Virus record (IMG/VR): IMGVR_UViG_3300024496_000028
Location: 20,125 to 84,124 of that record
DNA from: a virus
Direction: 5' to 3' (one strand)
Length of the DNA: 64,000 bases
The notes under the pieces were generated by a model, which was given only the letters and a program-made list of their open reading frames with translations, ran no database searches and was not told the DNA's origin. Positions 23,456 to 33,160 of the stretch are shown one piece after another. The position numbers and the translations under genes were made by a program. The number at the start of each line of letters is the position of its first letter. Within the stretch, counting starts at the first letter, position 1.

Positions 23456-26400
23456 TTATAACCTGCCTACGGCAACTTCGATCGTACCAATTCTATCGCT
23501 GTCGTAATTTTCTAGGGCTTTACCTATGATTGTTCCTGGTTTAGCTTCTTCGCCGGAAGAAATAGCTACACCCGGAATCTGGCTAGAAACTATGAGATCT
23601 CCTTTGGAAATTTTGCCTACTACCTTACATGGCACACGGCCTTGTAGTGCGACACATACTCTAGTGCCTGGGCATTCTCCGTTCATCACATAAGCCGGAT
23701 TAGTAGAAACCACACCGGCTATTCTAGTAGTAGCTGCTTTGCTGCTCTTAGTGACTTCGGCAGAGCCTCCAAATTCTACTATCGTACCTGGTTCGTATTC
23801 TTGATCACTTGTATACCATTCTGCTAAGTCGGCCCATGTGGCTGAGAATCTACTGCCCGAACCTATAGACCAGTTACCGACAATCTGTCCAGTATTTGCT
23901 GCTGCGCCTGTTGATAATGTTCCGCCATTATTAACATTAATTGTACCTGCGTTACTACCGGTGGCATCCCAAAAATTGTGAATAGTAGCATAATAAGCAT
24001 TGTATTGATATGCTGCCGATGTACCGGTGTTTAATCTTATAGCAGTATTACCGTTACCATCTCTGAGAGCAACATAATATGCTTGAGAACCTGCGTTATC
24101 TAATACTCGAGATAGTACAGTTGATGTTGTGCTGTTAACAGTCATCTTGATACCAAGTGAACCGACAGCATTAATTGATCCACCACCTGCCAGCGTAATT
24201 TCACCACTACTGGTCAATCCTGTAACAGATACAGCGCCTGCCGAAAATCCGTTTGAAGCATCTCTTTGTACTAGATTCAAACCACCTACAGCAGTTGTAG
24301 AACTGTAACCGATTGTGCTAAATTTGCCAGAGCCAGTACCAGTAGCTGTTCTAACCACAGCACCTACTGATGGAACTTCTGCTCTGCTTAGACCGTCGCC
24401 GTCTTCTACGATAGTTCTAGCGTCAACGGGAACCGGAGCTCCGATAGCGGTTCCACTAGCAGGTGTTGCTCTTCTTGCCAACACCTTTGTGCTGTTTCCA
24501 GACAATGATTGATTGTCAGTGGCATCATAAACACTAGGATCGATGTATGCCAGCTTGGTAAATCTAACACCACTAGTAGTAGAAGTCGAATCATTCAAGC
24601 TCAAGAAACCGTTAGCACTAACTGTGAACACAGCCGAATCGGCAGCTGATAACAGACCGAACGATCTTACTCGTATAGTAGAACTTAGTGTGCCAGACGG
24701 TATAGCTAGTGCTATATCGAATGTGTTAGTAGTCACATTGTAAACGGTCCATTGACCGTTTAAAGAAGTTATTGAAGTCTCACCTGAAATGACAACGCTT
24801 TCTCCATTAACAAATCCGTGTAATGTGGCTGTCAGTGTTACTCGAGGAGCTCCTACTGTTTGATTGGTGTAAGAAGTTATCTGTAGACCATCCGCAGCTT
24901 TTGCTTTTAGAGTGTTAAGATTTAACTTGTATTGACCGATAGCAGCAGTGTAAGCTATATTGTTATCAGTAACATAATTTGAAGCAAGGGTAGATGTTAA
25001 TGTAGTTCCGCTTCTGTTTAGAGTTATAGCACCAGTAACAGTGGCTTTTGTAAAGCCGGCAGCAGTACCAGTGAATGTCAATAGGTCACCGCTGCTTGCT
25101 CCAGTAGTCGTACCATCCTCTAGATTCAACAGCTTCATGTAATTTCTTGGAACAGCATCATTCGCTGATGTTGGACTAGCAACATTTATGATTCTGTTGT
25201 TGTTAAGGTCCATAGGACCTTTCATGCCCAATGTACCATCTAGAGCCATATACCCCGGACCAACCAAACCTGTAGTTACTATGGTGCCGCTGTTAGATAG
25301 ACCTAGTCTAGAATCGATATAGGTTCTAACAGCATTAGATGTAGGTGTAGAAGTAGATGGAGCAGGTCCTGTTCCACCTAAGGTTGTATCGTTTGAGAAC
25401 TCGTTAATTTCAACGCCGCTCTTCAATCTTAGAGTTTCGATACCAGCCAAGTTGATTTTGGCGCTCAGGGTCAAATTACCTGTACCTTGATCAACACCGA
25501 AGAAGTCACCGACTTTGAATGTACCGTTTTGGTCTGTGCTTACATAGAACACACGACCCTTGTTTTGTTCTAGAACTTGTTTAGCTACATCAGGGGTGTT
25601 AGCCGGCGGACCAAAAATATCTGATGGATAGTTAGTGTCTGCGTAGCTACCAGTTCCTATATCCAAGAAGTCCACGCTAGTGGCTCTCATAGTAGAAATA
25701 TTAACGGTGACAGTTCCTGTAGCACCACCTCTTATACCTGCGTTGAGTGACACATTGCTGGCACTGTTATTGATGCTGTAAGTTAATCCGCCCATGGCAC
25801 TGACAGTACCACCGCTGGTAAATGTAGTATATCCGGTACTGTTGACTGCGGTTGTTAACGCACTATCTGAATACAATTCAAAACTATCAAATGATCTGAT
25901 CACTGTAGAAACAGAACCAGTAGCGTTGCTAAGTGTAGCAGTAGTACCACCCCAAATATATCCGGAAGCAGTAGTCAATGTCACTGGGGTCGTACCGCTG
26001 ATAGTGGCAGTTATCGTAATATGTGTAGTATCTGGTATAGATAGAACATAATATGTAGTACCACTAACGATACCGCCAAACCCTGTACCATAGAAGATGA
26101 TAGCTTGATTCAGCGATAGCTTGCTGGTATCGTCGACTACTATCTGATTAGGTCTTGATGGGTCTGTAGAAACGATTGTTGCCGTAGCATTGATCCTGTA
26201 CGTGCTCACTGTGATTGTTGTAGAATTAATCACACGATGGACGAAATAGTCTTGTATGCTGACCAATCCGCCTATAGATCCAGAAACTATCACAGCCTGT
26301 CCAGTAGCCAGCGCAGGTGTAGACACTGCTGATCCTAAAGTTACATAATTAGTTCCGGCAGCAGTGGCAGTTATATTGACAGTGTTAGTCTGTCTCTTGA

Positions 26401-29400
26401 TATAGTAATAGTTTGAACCTGAGAAATTCAACTCTGTCATACCACCGACGCCGGTGAATTTGACCTTCTTGCCGTCTGTCATCATGTGGGCCTGTGTAGT
26501 AGTGACTACAGCAGGATTGGCCTTGGTAACCGCGCTGACCGTTCCTCGAGCAGTAGCAGCATTAGGATTAGTGACGTTGTTAAATGTAACCTTGGCATAA
26601 GCATTTGGTAGACCGGTATTAACCAGCGTATATCCTGTTATTTCGTATATAGAGTCTTGATAACCAAATATCTGTCCTCCTGTTCCTGTTGTACTAGGAT
26701 ATACAGTATAACCTGTAGTTTGATAAGTCAGTCTCGCAGCGTTAGCTGTGCTTAAAGGTTGGATAGCTATATAATCATCGCCAGCATTGCCGAAACCTGG
26801 AGGTATAGTAAATGTTGTATCATTTTTCTTGACAGGTAACGAAACATAACTGAATCCGTCTCTAGTGGTCACTAACACATCTTTGTCTGCTGCTCCGACA
26901 TCTAGATATGGGTTAAACGCAGTTACTCTGATAACGTTGGCAGTTGATTCTGAAAATACTAGAGCAGTGCTTGGTCTTGTGCTTACGATGGCATCTTTAC
27001 CACTAATGACCAATTCACCGCTTTGTCTTATGATCAATGATTTGCTGGTCAAATCGTTGGCGATACCAGTGACTCCCGAAGCACTAGTCACATTAGCTAA
27101 TGAAAGCGCAGCAACACCGGTTGGTAAACCTGTTGTGGATACACCTACTACGTTGTATGTTCTCCAACCTAATGTAACTCCTGCTCCAGAATCGCCTGTA
27201 TGATCAATGTCGACGACACAGCCATTTCGAGGTAGATATGAATAATTGGTCACATAAAGAGTTAACGATCCCTTGGCATTGCTAATAGACAGTAGAGCAT
27301 TTTCATAAGATGTAGCTGTCTGGGCTAGCGGAAATTTTAGATTGACTGAATCTGGTACTTCATTAGGGTCAGCACCTTCTGCCCTTAAACCATACACACC
27401 GTTACAGCATGAGCCACCCACTGAACGTATCTGACCACCGTTGAGTGAGTAGTAGGCTGTGTAGCAGTAATAGGTAAACAGCGACACAGATTCGATCAAA
27501 CCGTTATTGTTGGCAAAAATTCCATAGCCCAAGTCATTGACCTGTGTAAAGTCGTTGTTCAACATTGACTTGTTACCAGGTGTTCTTAAGATAACTTTAC
27601 CACCGACCATGGCATTATATGGAGTATCTAACACGCAGTTATATTGTGGATAGATATCAGGCACAGTGGTACTATCACCGCCTGCTGCGATAGTATTAAT
27701 ATAACCTACAGCAGTGTCTATAGTACCTGTGCTAGTTCCTGTTAGTACTTTAGCGTTGGTTAGATCTACACCTGATAGTGTTAGGTCTTTAGTCTGGTAG
27801 AACTGAATAGTATGGCTGGACCCACTGCCTGATCCTGTGATATTGATTGCCAATGCTGTAGAAAGACCTTTTTCTGCGGCTACTATCAGATCAAATGATT
27901 CGAACAGTTGAATAGTGTCAGCATCTATCACATAAACATAATATGGATCTACAGTTGATAAGGTACCAAAATCTGTGGTAATAGAAGACCCACCGCCGTT
28001 GCTATATTGTACCTTAGATCCATTAGTAAATGGGTGCGAAGGTAGTGTTATTGTATTTGCTGATATAGAAACAGCAGATGAGGGATTGAAAGTCTGTTTG
28101 CTACGTAAAGGACTTATGGTGATGTTCTGTATAATATCGGTTATAGTAGAACCTATAAAATTAACAGCATCTGTTTCGGCAGGAATTTGATCCTGCGCAT
28201 ATACCAATACTCCTTGTCTGTAGTAAGAATATCCTGCTCTTAGAGATTCTGTAAAATCTCCAAACATGTCTATAGCAATAGCATCAACTATAAGTCCAAC
28301 ATCTCGCTTACAAGTGTCTTTAAGATAATTTAGTGAAGGATAATATTGATCGACAAATTTAACAGTTTCTACCTGTATGAGTTCTTTGTTAGCCTGTATC
28401 AAGGCCTTGGCCTTATACATAGCTTCTCCGTATTGAACAATATTAGCTATGATTTCAAAACAGTTGTCAACGATAGTTTGAGCAGTGGCACCATCAGTGA
28501 TCGACGGAATAGTAGTTTGTCCTGCGCTGCCTAGCACAGGTGTAAACAGTTCTTGTTTGATACATTTTATCGCGATATCTCTAGCATGTCTTATAGCTGC
28601 GGCAGTCTGTGTTACTTGACCGGCAATGATAGTAGAACCACTAGAAAAATATAGTCTACCTGCTTGTGAGCTATGTCTATAACCGCCATATAGAAGGTCT
28701 TCCATGACAGCATCAACGATCAGTCCTACATCTCTATAACAAATATCTTCGTCATAGTTTAGATTAGGAAATCCACTAGGTGAATTGATCCATGCTATGG
28801 TTTCTGTTTGTATGAATGTTTTGTTAGCAGCCAGCAGAGTCTTAGCGCCAAAATATGGTGTTTCTACTCTAGTCGCTAAGGTAATCCTATATAAATCACT
28901 GCCGAACACAAATGATGTTGGTAGCTGAGGTTCTCTGTAAAGACCACCGATAGTGATCTTATATCCGTCATCGCTCTTATCTAGTAGCACACCGGGCATG
29001 TTAGCTACGAATCCATCGACGTATTGTCCACCAGCAAATCTCTTGGCATTAGTGCTGCCAGTAAAACTTGATCCAACTTGCATGTATGGTGACTTGGCAG
29101 ATATCTGACCTTCGGGGTCAAGTACCATCATGAATCCGCCGTGACCTTGAACACTCATGTTACGTACAACAACAGCGTCATTGGCTAAGAACACATCCAT
29201 TTCGTCGTTATTCTTGGGAGTGCTTGAGTAGTCCAGCGGATCTGTTAGATAGTGATAACCGTATTCTGTGGTCGAGACACGGATTCCGTCGATGATAGGA
29301 TCTCTACGGAAATATAATCTAGCCCAAGGGGATCTGCTGATTCCTGGTTTTGGTCTGATCTGGACACGTCTAAATTCTGTTCCTTTGATAGAAACGTTAG

Positions 29401-30988
29401 CTGCTAGACGTATAGGAAAATGTTCGTAATAGATACCACTTTCTACTTCAATAGTAACTTGTACGTTCTTGGTAGCTTGGCCGTATTCTATTTCTTCTCC
29501 TACAAGAAGATTACCAGTAAGTGTTTGTATATCAAATATTTCGTTGCCTAGATTATCTATTTCGGCAGCAAAGTTAACGATTCTAGCTACAGCACCTGAA
29601 GTTAATCCTCGTAATAGTTGACCATCTGATAGATCGTTGTCAAAGTCGGAACCTAGATTTTCTGTAGTTATGGTTATTCTTGGTAGATAGATATCGATAG
29701 TTGGAATAGATGTATATCCAGAACCATTGCTTACGATATTCACATCCTTGATAACTCCACCTACTTCTATAGGAGTGGCTTCTGCTCCTAATGTAGGAGA
29801 TCCTCCTGAGAATATGGCAGAAGCAGAACCGTAATTGCTACCTCCATTAGTAACTATGATGCTACTGACTTTCCAGGTAGCCGATATCCTAGCACCGTTA
29901 CCGGTTCCTCCTACGAGAGTGATATTGGTTATATTATCAGGTAATGCGCTATAGACACCTGCTTCTACGATAGAAAGTTGAGTAATGCCGCCTGTGATAT
30001 CTTTGGCTTCTACACGCACCTGTGCTGGAATAACAGGAGTACCTCCAGATAGCGTTAACACATCTCCGAGTTCGTACCCAGTTCCTACGATAGGGATAGT
30101 GAAAGAATCGACGCCCATCCTTGCTACTGCTGTAGCACCTACTCCTGACAAGGGAGAAGCAGCAAACGAATAAAGTGTTGAATTCTTGGTACCAAAATCG
30201 TAGGTAAGTTTCTTTCTATAAGGACCTAGTTCAAATGGAGCACTGTTAATGATCTGCTCTGCTACTTGAGCAGCATAGCTAACAGTAGCATAGGCAGCTG
30301 ACCAAGAACGTCCTCTTTGGTTTTCTGGAATATCTGTTCTATTGTCGCTACCATTTTTAGCAACAAAGATGTTATTAGCACTGGTAAATGTTTTGCCATC
30401 TACATAAGATTTTGTAGCAGCGATTAACCCATTGTAGTTGGCATCATCGCTTTGTATAGGATTTCTGCTTAGGATCAGCGGACCAGTCATAGTTCCCCAT
30501 TCTGTCCTAATAGCATTAGTGTTTGGATCTCTAGCATTTACGCCAGCTAGAGATAATTTTCCGTCTACATATCCTTTTGTAGCAGCATCTGTATCTAATT
30601 GAGCTGGACTAAGATTTGTTAGACGTTTGAAATTAGAGTTTAAGTTGGCAGCAAGTGTTGGAGTGGCATCGTTGATCAACGCAGAAGCTAGAGAACTAAA
30701 ACGGATAACTCCTGGATCTACTTGGTTGATAACTAGAGTAGCATCACCTACTAGTTCTTTAAAAACAATTTCTTCAGTTACACCATCAACGACCAGTATT
30801 TTATTTGAATCAGCTAGGCGTATCTGGCTAGGTGTGTCAGATAGCCCAGTAAAGGACAGTTTACCTTCTTGTCCTAGAATAGCATATAGTTCTGTGAAAT
30901 TTTCGTTGACTTTCTTAAAACTGTCACGAATACTGTCGCCGGTACCGTCATTGCCTTCGATACCAATATTAATCTCTTGTCTAGCCAT
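23456..30988 (-). CDS. Giant tail fibre/tailspike protein, 2510 residues
   Basis: Largest gene in the window. It opens with the attachment motif NIGIEGNDGTGDSIRDSFKK. At about 450-700 a beta-helix-like region (YYEHFPIRLAANVSIKGTEF) suggests a pectate-lyase-type spike fold. Two related blocks around 740-900 share ANKxxIQxET and CxRDVGLIVDA, an internal duplication. Thr/Ser/Asn-rich shaft repeats follow. The end (ADLAEWYTSDQEYEPGTIVE, VVSTNPAYVMN, ALQGRVPCKVVGKISKGD) matches the self-cleaving peptidase_G2-type chaperone domain seen at the end of many marine phage fibres, which may be cut off after assembly. Host recognition, possibly with polysaccharide cleavage, is likely. A weak GCTAAATA lies at 31021-31028. 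Confidence 0.85.
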   Translation of the reverse strand: MARQEINIGIEGNDGTGDSIRDSFKKVNENFTELYAILGQEGKLSFTGLSDTPSQIRLADSNKILVVDGVTEEIVFKELVGDATLVINQVDPGVIRFSSLASALINDATPTLAANLNSNFKRLTNLSPAQLDTDAATKGYVDGKLSLAGVNARDPNTNAIRTEWGTMTGPLILSRNPIQSDDANYNGLIAATKSYVDGKTFTSANNIFVAKNGSDNRTDIPENQRGRSWSAAYATVSYAAQVAEQIINSAPFELGPYRKKLTYDFGTKNSTLYSFAASPLSGVGATAVARMGVDSFTIPIVGTGYELGDVLTLSGGTPVIPAQVRVEAKDITGGITQLSIVEAGVYSALPDNITNITLVGGTGNGARISATWKVSSIIVTNGGSNYGSASAIFSGGSPTLGAEATPIEVGGVIKDVNIVSNGSGYTSIPTIDIYLPRITITTENLGSDFDNDLSDGQLLRGLTSGAVARIVNFAAEIDNLGNEIFDIQTLTGNLLVGEEIEYGQATKNVQVTIEVESGIYYEHFPIRLAANVSIKGTEFRRVQIRPKPGISRSPWARLYFRRDPIIDGIRVSTTEYGYHYLTDPLDYSSTPKNNDEMDVFLANDAVVVRNMSVQGHGGFMMVLDPEGQISAKSPYMQVGSSFTGSTNAKRFAGGQYVDGFVANMPGVLLDKSDDGYKITIGGLYREPQLPTSFVFGSDLYRITLATRVETPYFGAKTLLAANKTFIQTETIAWINSPSGFPNLNYDEDICYRDVGLIVDAVMEDLLYGGYRHSSQAGRLYFSSGSTIIAGQVTQTAAAIRHARDIAIKCIKQELFTPVLGSAGQTTIPSITDGATAQTIVDNCFEIIANIVQYGEAMYKAKALIQANKELIQVETVKFVDQYYPSLNYLKDTCKRDVGLIVDAIAIDMFGDFTESLRAGYSYYRQGVLVYAQDQIPAETDAVNFIGSTITDIIQNITISPLRSKQTFNPSSAVSISANTITLPSHPFTNGSKVQYSNGGGSSITTDFGTLSTVDPYYVYVIDADTIQLFESFDLIVAAEKGLSTALAINITGSGSGSSHTIQFYQTKDLTLSGVDLTNAKVLTGTSTGTIDTAVGYINTIAAGGDSTTVPDIYPQYNCVLDTPYNAMVGGKVILRTPGNKSMLNNDFTQVNDLGYGIFANNNGLIESVSLFTYYCYTAYYSLNGGQIRSVGGSCCNGVYGLRAEGADPNEVPDSVNLKFPLAQTATSYENALLSISNAKGSLTLYVTNYSYLPRNGCVVDIDHTGDSGAGVTLGWRTYNVVGVSTTGLPTGVAALSLANVTSASGVTGIANDLTSKSLIIRQSGELVISGKDAIVSTRPSTALVFSESTANVIRVTAFNPYLDVGAADKDVLVTTRDGFSYVSLPVKKNDTTFTIPPGFGNAGDDYIAIQPLSTANAARLTYQTTGYTVYPSTTGTGGQIFGYQDSIYEITGYTLVNTGLPNAYAKVTFNNVTNPNAATARGTVSAVTKANPAVVTTTQAHMMTDGKKVKFTGVGGMTELNFSGSNYYYIKRQTNTVNITATAAGTNYVTLGSAVSTPALATGQAVIVSGSIGGLVSIQDYFVHRVINSTTITVSTYRINATATIVSTDPSRPNQIVVDDTSKLSLNQAIIFYGTGFGGIVSGTTYYVLSIPDTTHITITATISGTTPVTLTTASGYIWGGTTATLSNATGSVSTVIRSFDSFELYSDSALTTAVNSTGYTTFTSGGTVSAMGGLTYSINNSASNVSLNAGIRGGATGTVTVNISTMRATSVDFLDIGTGSYADTNYPSDIFGPPANTPDVAKQVLEQNKGRVFYVSTDQNGTFKVGDFFGVDQGTGNLTLSAKINLAGIETLRLKSGVEINEFSNDTTLGGTGPAPSTSTPTSNAVRTYIDSRLGLSNSGTIVTTGLVGPGYMALDGTLGMKGPMDLNNNRIINVASPTSANDAVPRNYMKLLNLEDGTTTGASSGDLLTFTGTAAGFTKATVTGAITLNRSGTTLTSTLASNYVTDNNIAYTAAIGQYKLNLNTLKAKAADGLQITSYTNQTVGAPRVTLTATLHGFVNGESVVISGETSITSLNGQWTVYNVTTNTFDIALAIPSGTLSSTIRVRSFGLLSAADSAVFTVSANGFLSLNDSTSTTSGVRFTKLAYIDPSVYDATDNQSLSGNSTKVLARRATPASGTAIGAPVPVDARTIVEDGDGLSRAEVPSVGAVVRTATGTGSGKFSTIGYSSTTAVGGLNLVQRDASNGFSAGAVSVTGLTSSGEITLAGGGSINAVGSLGIKMTVNSTTSTVLSRVLDNAGSQAYYVALRDGNGNTAIRLNTGTSAAYQYNAYYATIHNFWDATGSNAGTINVNNGGTLSTGAAANTGQIVGNWSIGSGSRFSATWADLAEWYTSDQEYEPGTIVEFGGSAEVTKSSKAATTRIAGVVSTNPAYVMNGECPGTRVCVALQGRVPCKVVGKISKGDLIVSSQIPGVAISSGEEAKPGTIIGKALENYDSDRIGTIEVAVGRL

Positions 30989-31060
30989 TATAAACTCCGG
31001 AAAAAGCTACTTGCTCCTAATATTTAGCCCAAAATTCTATAAGCCGAATGTAAATATCTT

Positions 31061-31348
31061 ATGTACTTGAAACAACTGACACGTACCACAGAATACACTA
31101 GACCTAGCAAGCTAGGTAAGGATCATGTCTATACGAGAGAAAAGACTGTGGCGGTATTCCGTTGCGACAGTTGTGATGAAGAATTTGAAAGAGATCTAAA
31201 ACACATAGACCATAGGCGTCTAAGTAACAATTATTTCCATTGCTGCTCAAAGTGCGATGTTAAACGTTTCGCACAGAAAAAAGGAGTAGATAGGAAAAAG
31301 ATATGGGACATGCCCGCTAGCAGTCTGTTACCTGTTAGCAAATATTAA
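31061..31348 (+). CDS. Small zinc-binding phage protein
   Basis: 95 residues. Two CxxC pairs, CDSCDEEFERD and CCSKCDVKRF, with His between (KHIDHRRLSN, NYFHCC), make a single zinc-finger-like domain, perhaps an HNH-like or rubredoxin-like knuckle. The C terminus RKKIWDMPASSL is conserved in related phage proteins (from memory). Plus strand, divergent from the giant fibre gene. The stop is followed by the structured gap at 31349-31445. Could bind RNA or DNA; no activity can be assigned. Confidence 0.7.
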   Translation: MYLKQLTRTTEYTRPSKLGKDHVYTREKTVAVFRCDSCDEEFERDLKHIDHRRLSNNYFHCCSKCDVKRFAQKKGVDRKKIWDMPASSLLPVSKY

Positions 31349-31445
31349 TGCTCACTTAAGGATGCCCTCGGGCACGACTCCTACTATCATCCTCGCCCAG
31401 CAGCCGGGCACACCTATGTAACGATAACGTCCTAAGGTAGGTGTT
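31349..31445 (+). other. Structured non-coding gap with 23S-rRNA-like sequence
   Basis: 97 bases between convergent genes, no ORF. Bases 31418-31440 read GTAAC-G-ATAACG-TCCTAAGGTAG, which matches the universally conserved 23S rRNA helix-69 segment GTAACTATAACGGTCCTAAGGTAG (also the core of the I-CeuI site) with one substitution and one deletion. It sits in a stem ACACCTA/TAGGTGT (31410-31416 with 31438-31444). Just before it are a GCCC/GGGC hairpin whose loop region holds CCAGCAGCCG (31397-31406, as in the 16S 530 loop), a TGCCC/GGGCA hairpin and ACTCCTAC (31377-31384, as in the 16S 340 region). May be an RNA in the 3' UTR of the zinc protein gene. Confidence 0.5.
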
Positions 31446-31766
31446 CTATACTTTGAAACTTTCCCCACACCCGCAGCGAGCAGTTTCGTTGGGGTTTTTA
31501 AAATCAAACCCTTCGTTAAGTCCGTTTTTGATCCAATCCATTTCTAAACCTAGCAGGTACACTAGAGATTTCTTATCTGTGTAAATGTTAACACCATTGC
31601 TTTGCCAAACGTCATCATGCTCGTTTGGAGTGTCGACATATTCTAAAACATAAGCAAGACCTGAACATCCGGAGTTTTTTACTCCTACTCTTATGCCCAA
31701 TCCTTTGCCTCTGCGTTCTAACTGTGTCTTTACTTTTTCAGCTGCTAGTTCCGACAGTGTTATCAT
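31446..31766 (-). CDS. iscA: A-type iron-sulfur carrier IscA
   Basis: 106 residues, normal for IscA (107). The three cluster cysteines are present: Cys34 in NSGCSGLAY and Cys98 and Cys100 in ARCGCGESF. The sequence between ([20 protein letters not shown]) fits IscA more than ErpA. It accepts clusters or iron and hands them to target proteins. The start overlaps the end of iscU by 29 bases, so the two are made together, in the same order as bacterial isc operons. A separate ErpA-like gene is at 2.6 kb. No iscS, hscA or fdx in the window. Confidence 0.93.
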   Translation of the reverse strand: MITLSELAAEKVKTQLERRGKGLGIRVGVKNSGCSGLAYVLEYVDTPNEHDDVWQSNGVNIYTDKKSLVYLLGLEMDWIKNGLNEGFDFKNPNETARCGCGESFKV

Positions 31767-32157
31767 TTAATTCAGTTTCTCTTTGCTTTCTACGATAATC
31801 TTCAATGGCTGATTTAATAGCATCTTCTGCGAGGATAGAGCAGTGGATCTTGACGGGGGGCAAAGCGAGTTCTGCTGCGATAGCCGAATTTTTAATCGTA
31901 CCCGCTTGGTCGAGCGTCTTACCTTTAAGCCATTCGGTAACGAGCGAGCTACTCGCAATCGCCGAACCGCACCCGTAGGTTTTAAACTTTGCGTCTTCGA
32001 TGATTCCATTTTCATCTACCTTTATTTGAAGTTTCATCACATCGCCGCAAGCAGGTGCCCCAACCATACCAGTACCAACGGTAGGATCAGACTTATCAAG
32101 ACTACCCACATTGCGGGGGTTTTCATAATGATCAATAACCTGGTTGCTATATGCCAC
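31738..32157 (-). CDS. iscU: Iron-sulfur cluster scaffold IscU
   Basis: 139 residues from a GTG start, with AAGGA seven bases upstream. IscU is the platform on which the desulfurase IscS builds [2Fe-2S] clusters. Every key residue keeps its E. coli number: Cys37 and Asp39 (GAPACGD), Cys63 (TYGCGSA), His105 and Cys106 ([12 protein letters not shown]). The LPPVK motif at 99-103, the binding site for the chaperone HscA, is also intact. So the protein should work with host IscS and HscA/HscB. C-terminal 15 residues are a polar extension. It overlaps iscA. Confidence 0.96.
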   Translation of the reverse strand: MAYSNQVIDHYENPRNVGSLDKSDPTVGTGMVGAPACGDVMKLQIKVDENGIIEDAKFKTYGCGSAIASSSLVTEWLKGKTLDQAGTIKNSAIAAELALPPVKIHCSILAEDAIKSAIEDYRRKQRETELNDNTVGTSS

Positions 32158-32159
32158 GA

Positions 32160-32276
32160 TTAGTCCTTAATAAAAAAACCTTTGACTTTATCTTCCAAAG
32201 CCTTAGCCCAAGATGGCTGTGGAATATGCCAGCCCACGAATGCACCTACTAAAATCCAAAATACTGTTTCTAACAT
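32160..32276 (-). CDS. 38-residue membrane peptide, conserved in phages
   Basis: MLETVFWILVGAFVGWHIPQ followed by PSWAKALEDKVKGFFIKD. One membrane helix at the N terminus, then the Trp-Pro motif WxxPQPxWA, which I recognise from a family of tiny membrane proteins in marine T4-like phages. SD GGAGA lies upstream. The stop precedes the iscU GTG by two bases, so it heads the Fe-S operon. Role unknown. Confidence 0.7.
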   Translation of the reverse strand: MLETVFWILVGAFVGWHIPQPSWAKALEDKVKGFFIKD

Positions 32277-32292
32277 GTTTGGTCTCCTTTAG

Positions 32293-32850
32293 TTATTGTA
32301 ATCTATCATTTACTATGGCCCAATCTATTATGCGCCAAAAGTTATTCATATATTTGTCTTTGTCTGCTTGGTAATCTAATGCCCAAGCGTGTTCCCACCA
32401 ATCTACTAACAGTGCTATCCTAGTAGGATCACCGGTGATATTATGATTTTTTATAGTCTTTATTTCACCTTGTCTGTCCATAAACACCCAACCGCTGCCC
32501 TGTATAGTCATAGCAGTTTTTAAAAATTCTTCTTTAAAACTGTCGAACGATTTGTATTTTCTTTCTATAAGTTCTTCACTAGCACCGAATGGGCGATTAG
32601 CACCACCGGGCGGCTTTAGCTGTGAAAAATAAATGTTATGTAGTACTGCTCCGCCTTTATTAAAATCTGAATCACCTTCACCTTTATTGTAACGTTCTAC
32701 GTAGGCTTTAGCTAGCTTACCATAATGATAATCCAGAGTTTTTTCACTCAAAACAGGATCTAGCTCGGTTCTTTTATAAGGCAGTGGCTCTTGCCTGAGC
32801 TGTTTGTCTGCTACTTCTATTAAATTGATATAGGTCTTTATGTCCTTCAT
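32293..32850 (-). CDS. Fe/Mn superoxide dismutase, divergent
   Basis: 185 residues, near the usual 195. Converts superoxide to H2O2 and O2. The four metal ligands can be placed: His42 (DYHYGK), His71 (LHNIYF), Asp150 and His154 in LVDWWEHAWALDY. Tyr50 matches the gateway Tyr34. Odd: the His-His pair after YHYGK in ordinary SODs is Leu-Ala here and the Asn before His71 is Leu, so the active-site entrance is altered. Activity is likely but not certain. N-terminal 20 residues are extra. Just upstream of the iscU operon in the same direction; a weak GGTAAATA lies before it at 32856-32863. Confidence 0.85.
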   Translation of the reverse strand: MKDIKTYINLIEVADKQLRQEPLPYKRTELDPVLSEKTLDYHYGKLAKAYVERYNKGEGDSDFNKGGAVLHNIYFSQLKPPGGANRPFGASEELIERKYKSFDSFKEEFLKTAMTIQGSGWVFMDRQGEIKTIKNHNITGDPTRIALLVDWWEHAWALDYQADKDKYMNNFWRIIDWAIVNDRLQ

Positions 32851-32890
32851 GACTATATTTACCAGCTAAATAGGCTGTAAGGAGATTAAC

Positions 32891-33160
32891 ATGATTAAAT
32901 TTCTAAAACAGCTTTTTGGGTTTGGTACAACTGTATTACCGGCAGGCAGTCCTACTACAGATAGTTCTGCGGTAGCTGTAGCTAATTCTACACCAGTAGC
33001 CCCATATAAAGTTGAACCACCAGTTAGCGTAGCTGAAGCTGCTACAGAAGCTGCTGTAAAGAGCATTCCTACTCCAAAGAAAAAGGCTCCTGCTAAGAAG
33101 CCTGCTCAGAAGAAAGAAGGAACGCCTAAACGCGGCCGTAAACCAAAATCAGCAGCCTAA
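32891..33160 (+). CDS. Small basic AT-hook-like protein
   Basis: 89 residues on the plus strand, SD AAGGAG seven bases before the ATG. An amphipathic N terminus (MIKFLKQLFGFG) is followed by an Ala/Val/Pro/Thr linker and a basic tail with KKKAPAKKPAQKK and KRGRKPKS, an AT-hook-like core. The end overlaps the UV endonuclease gene on the other strand by 12 bases. Composition is like histone H1 tails. DNA binding is a reasonable inference; it could condense the genome or act as a regulator. Confidence 0.65.
   Translation: MIKFLKQLFGFGTTVLPAGSPTTDSSAVAVANSTPVAPYKVEPPVSVAEAATEAAVKSIPTPKKKAPAKKPAQKKEGTPKRGRKPKSAA

Noticed and set aside
31418-31440. Homing-endonuclease or intron insertion at the I-CeuI-like site
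   Set aside because: No intron, endonuclease gene or split exon is seen nearby, so only the sequence likeness is reported.
32866-33066. 66-codon minus-strand frame opposite the basic AT-hook-like gene
   Set aside because: No SD, and the plus-strand frame has a perfect SD and a recognisable basic tail.
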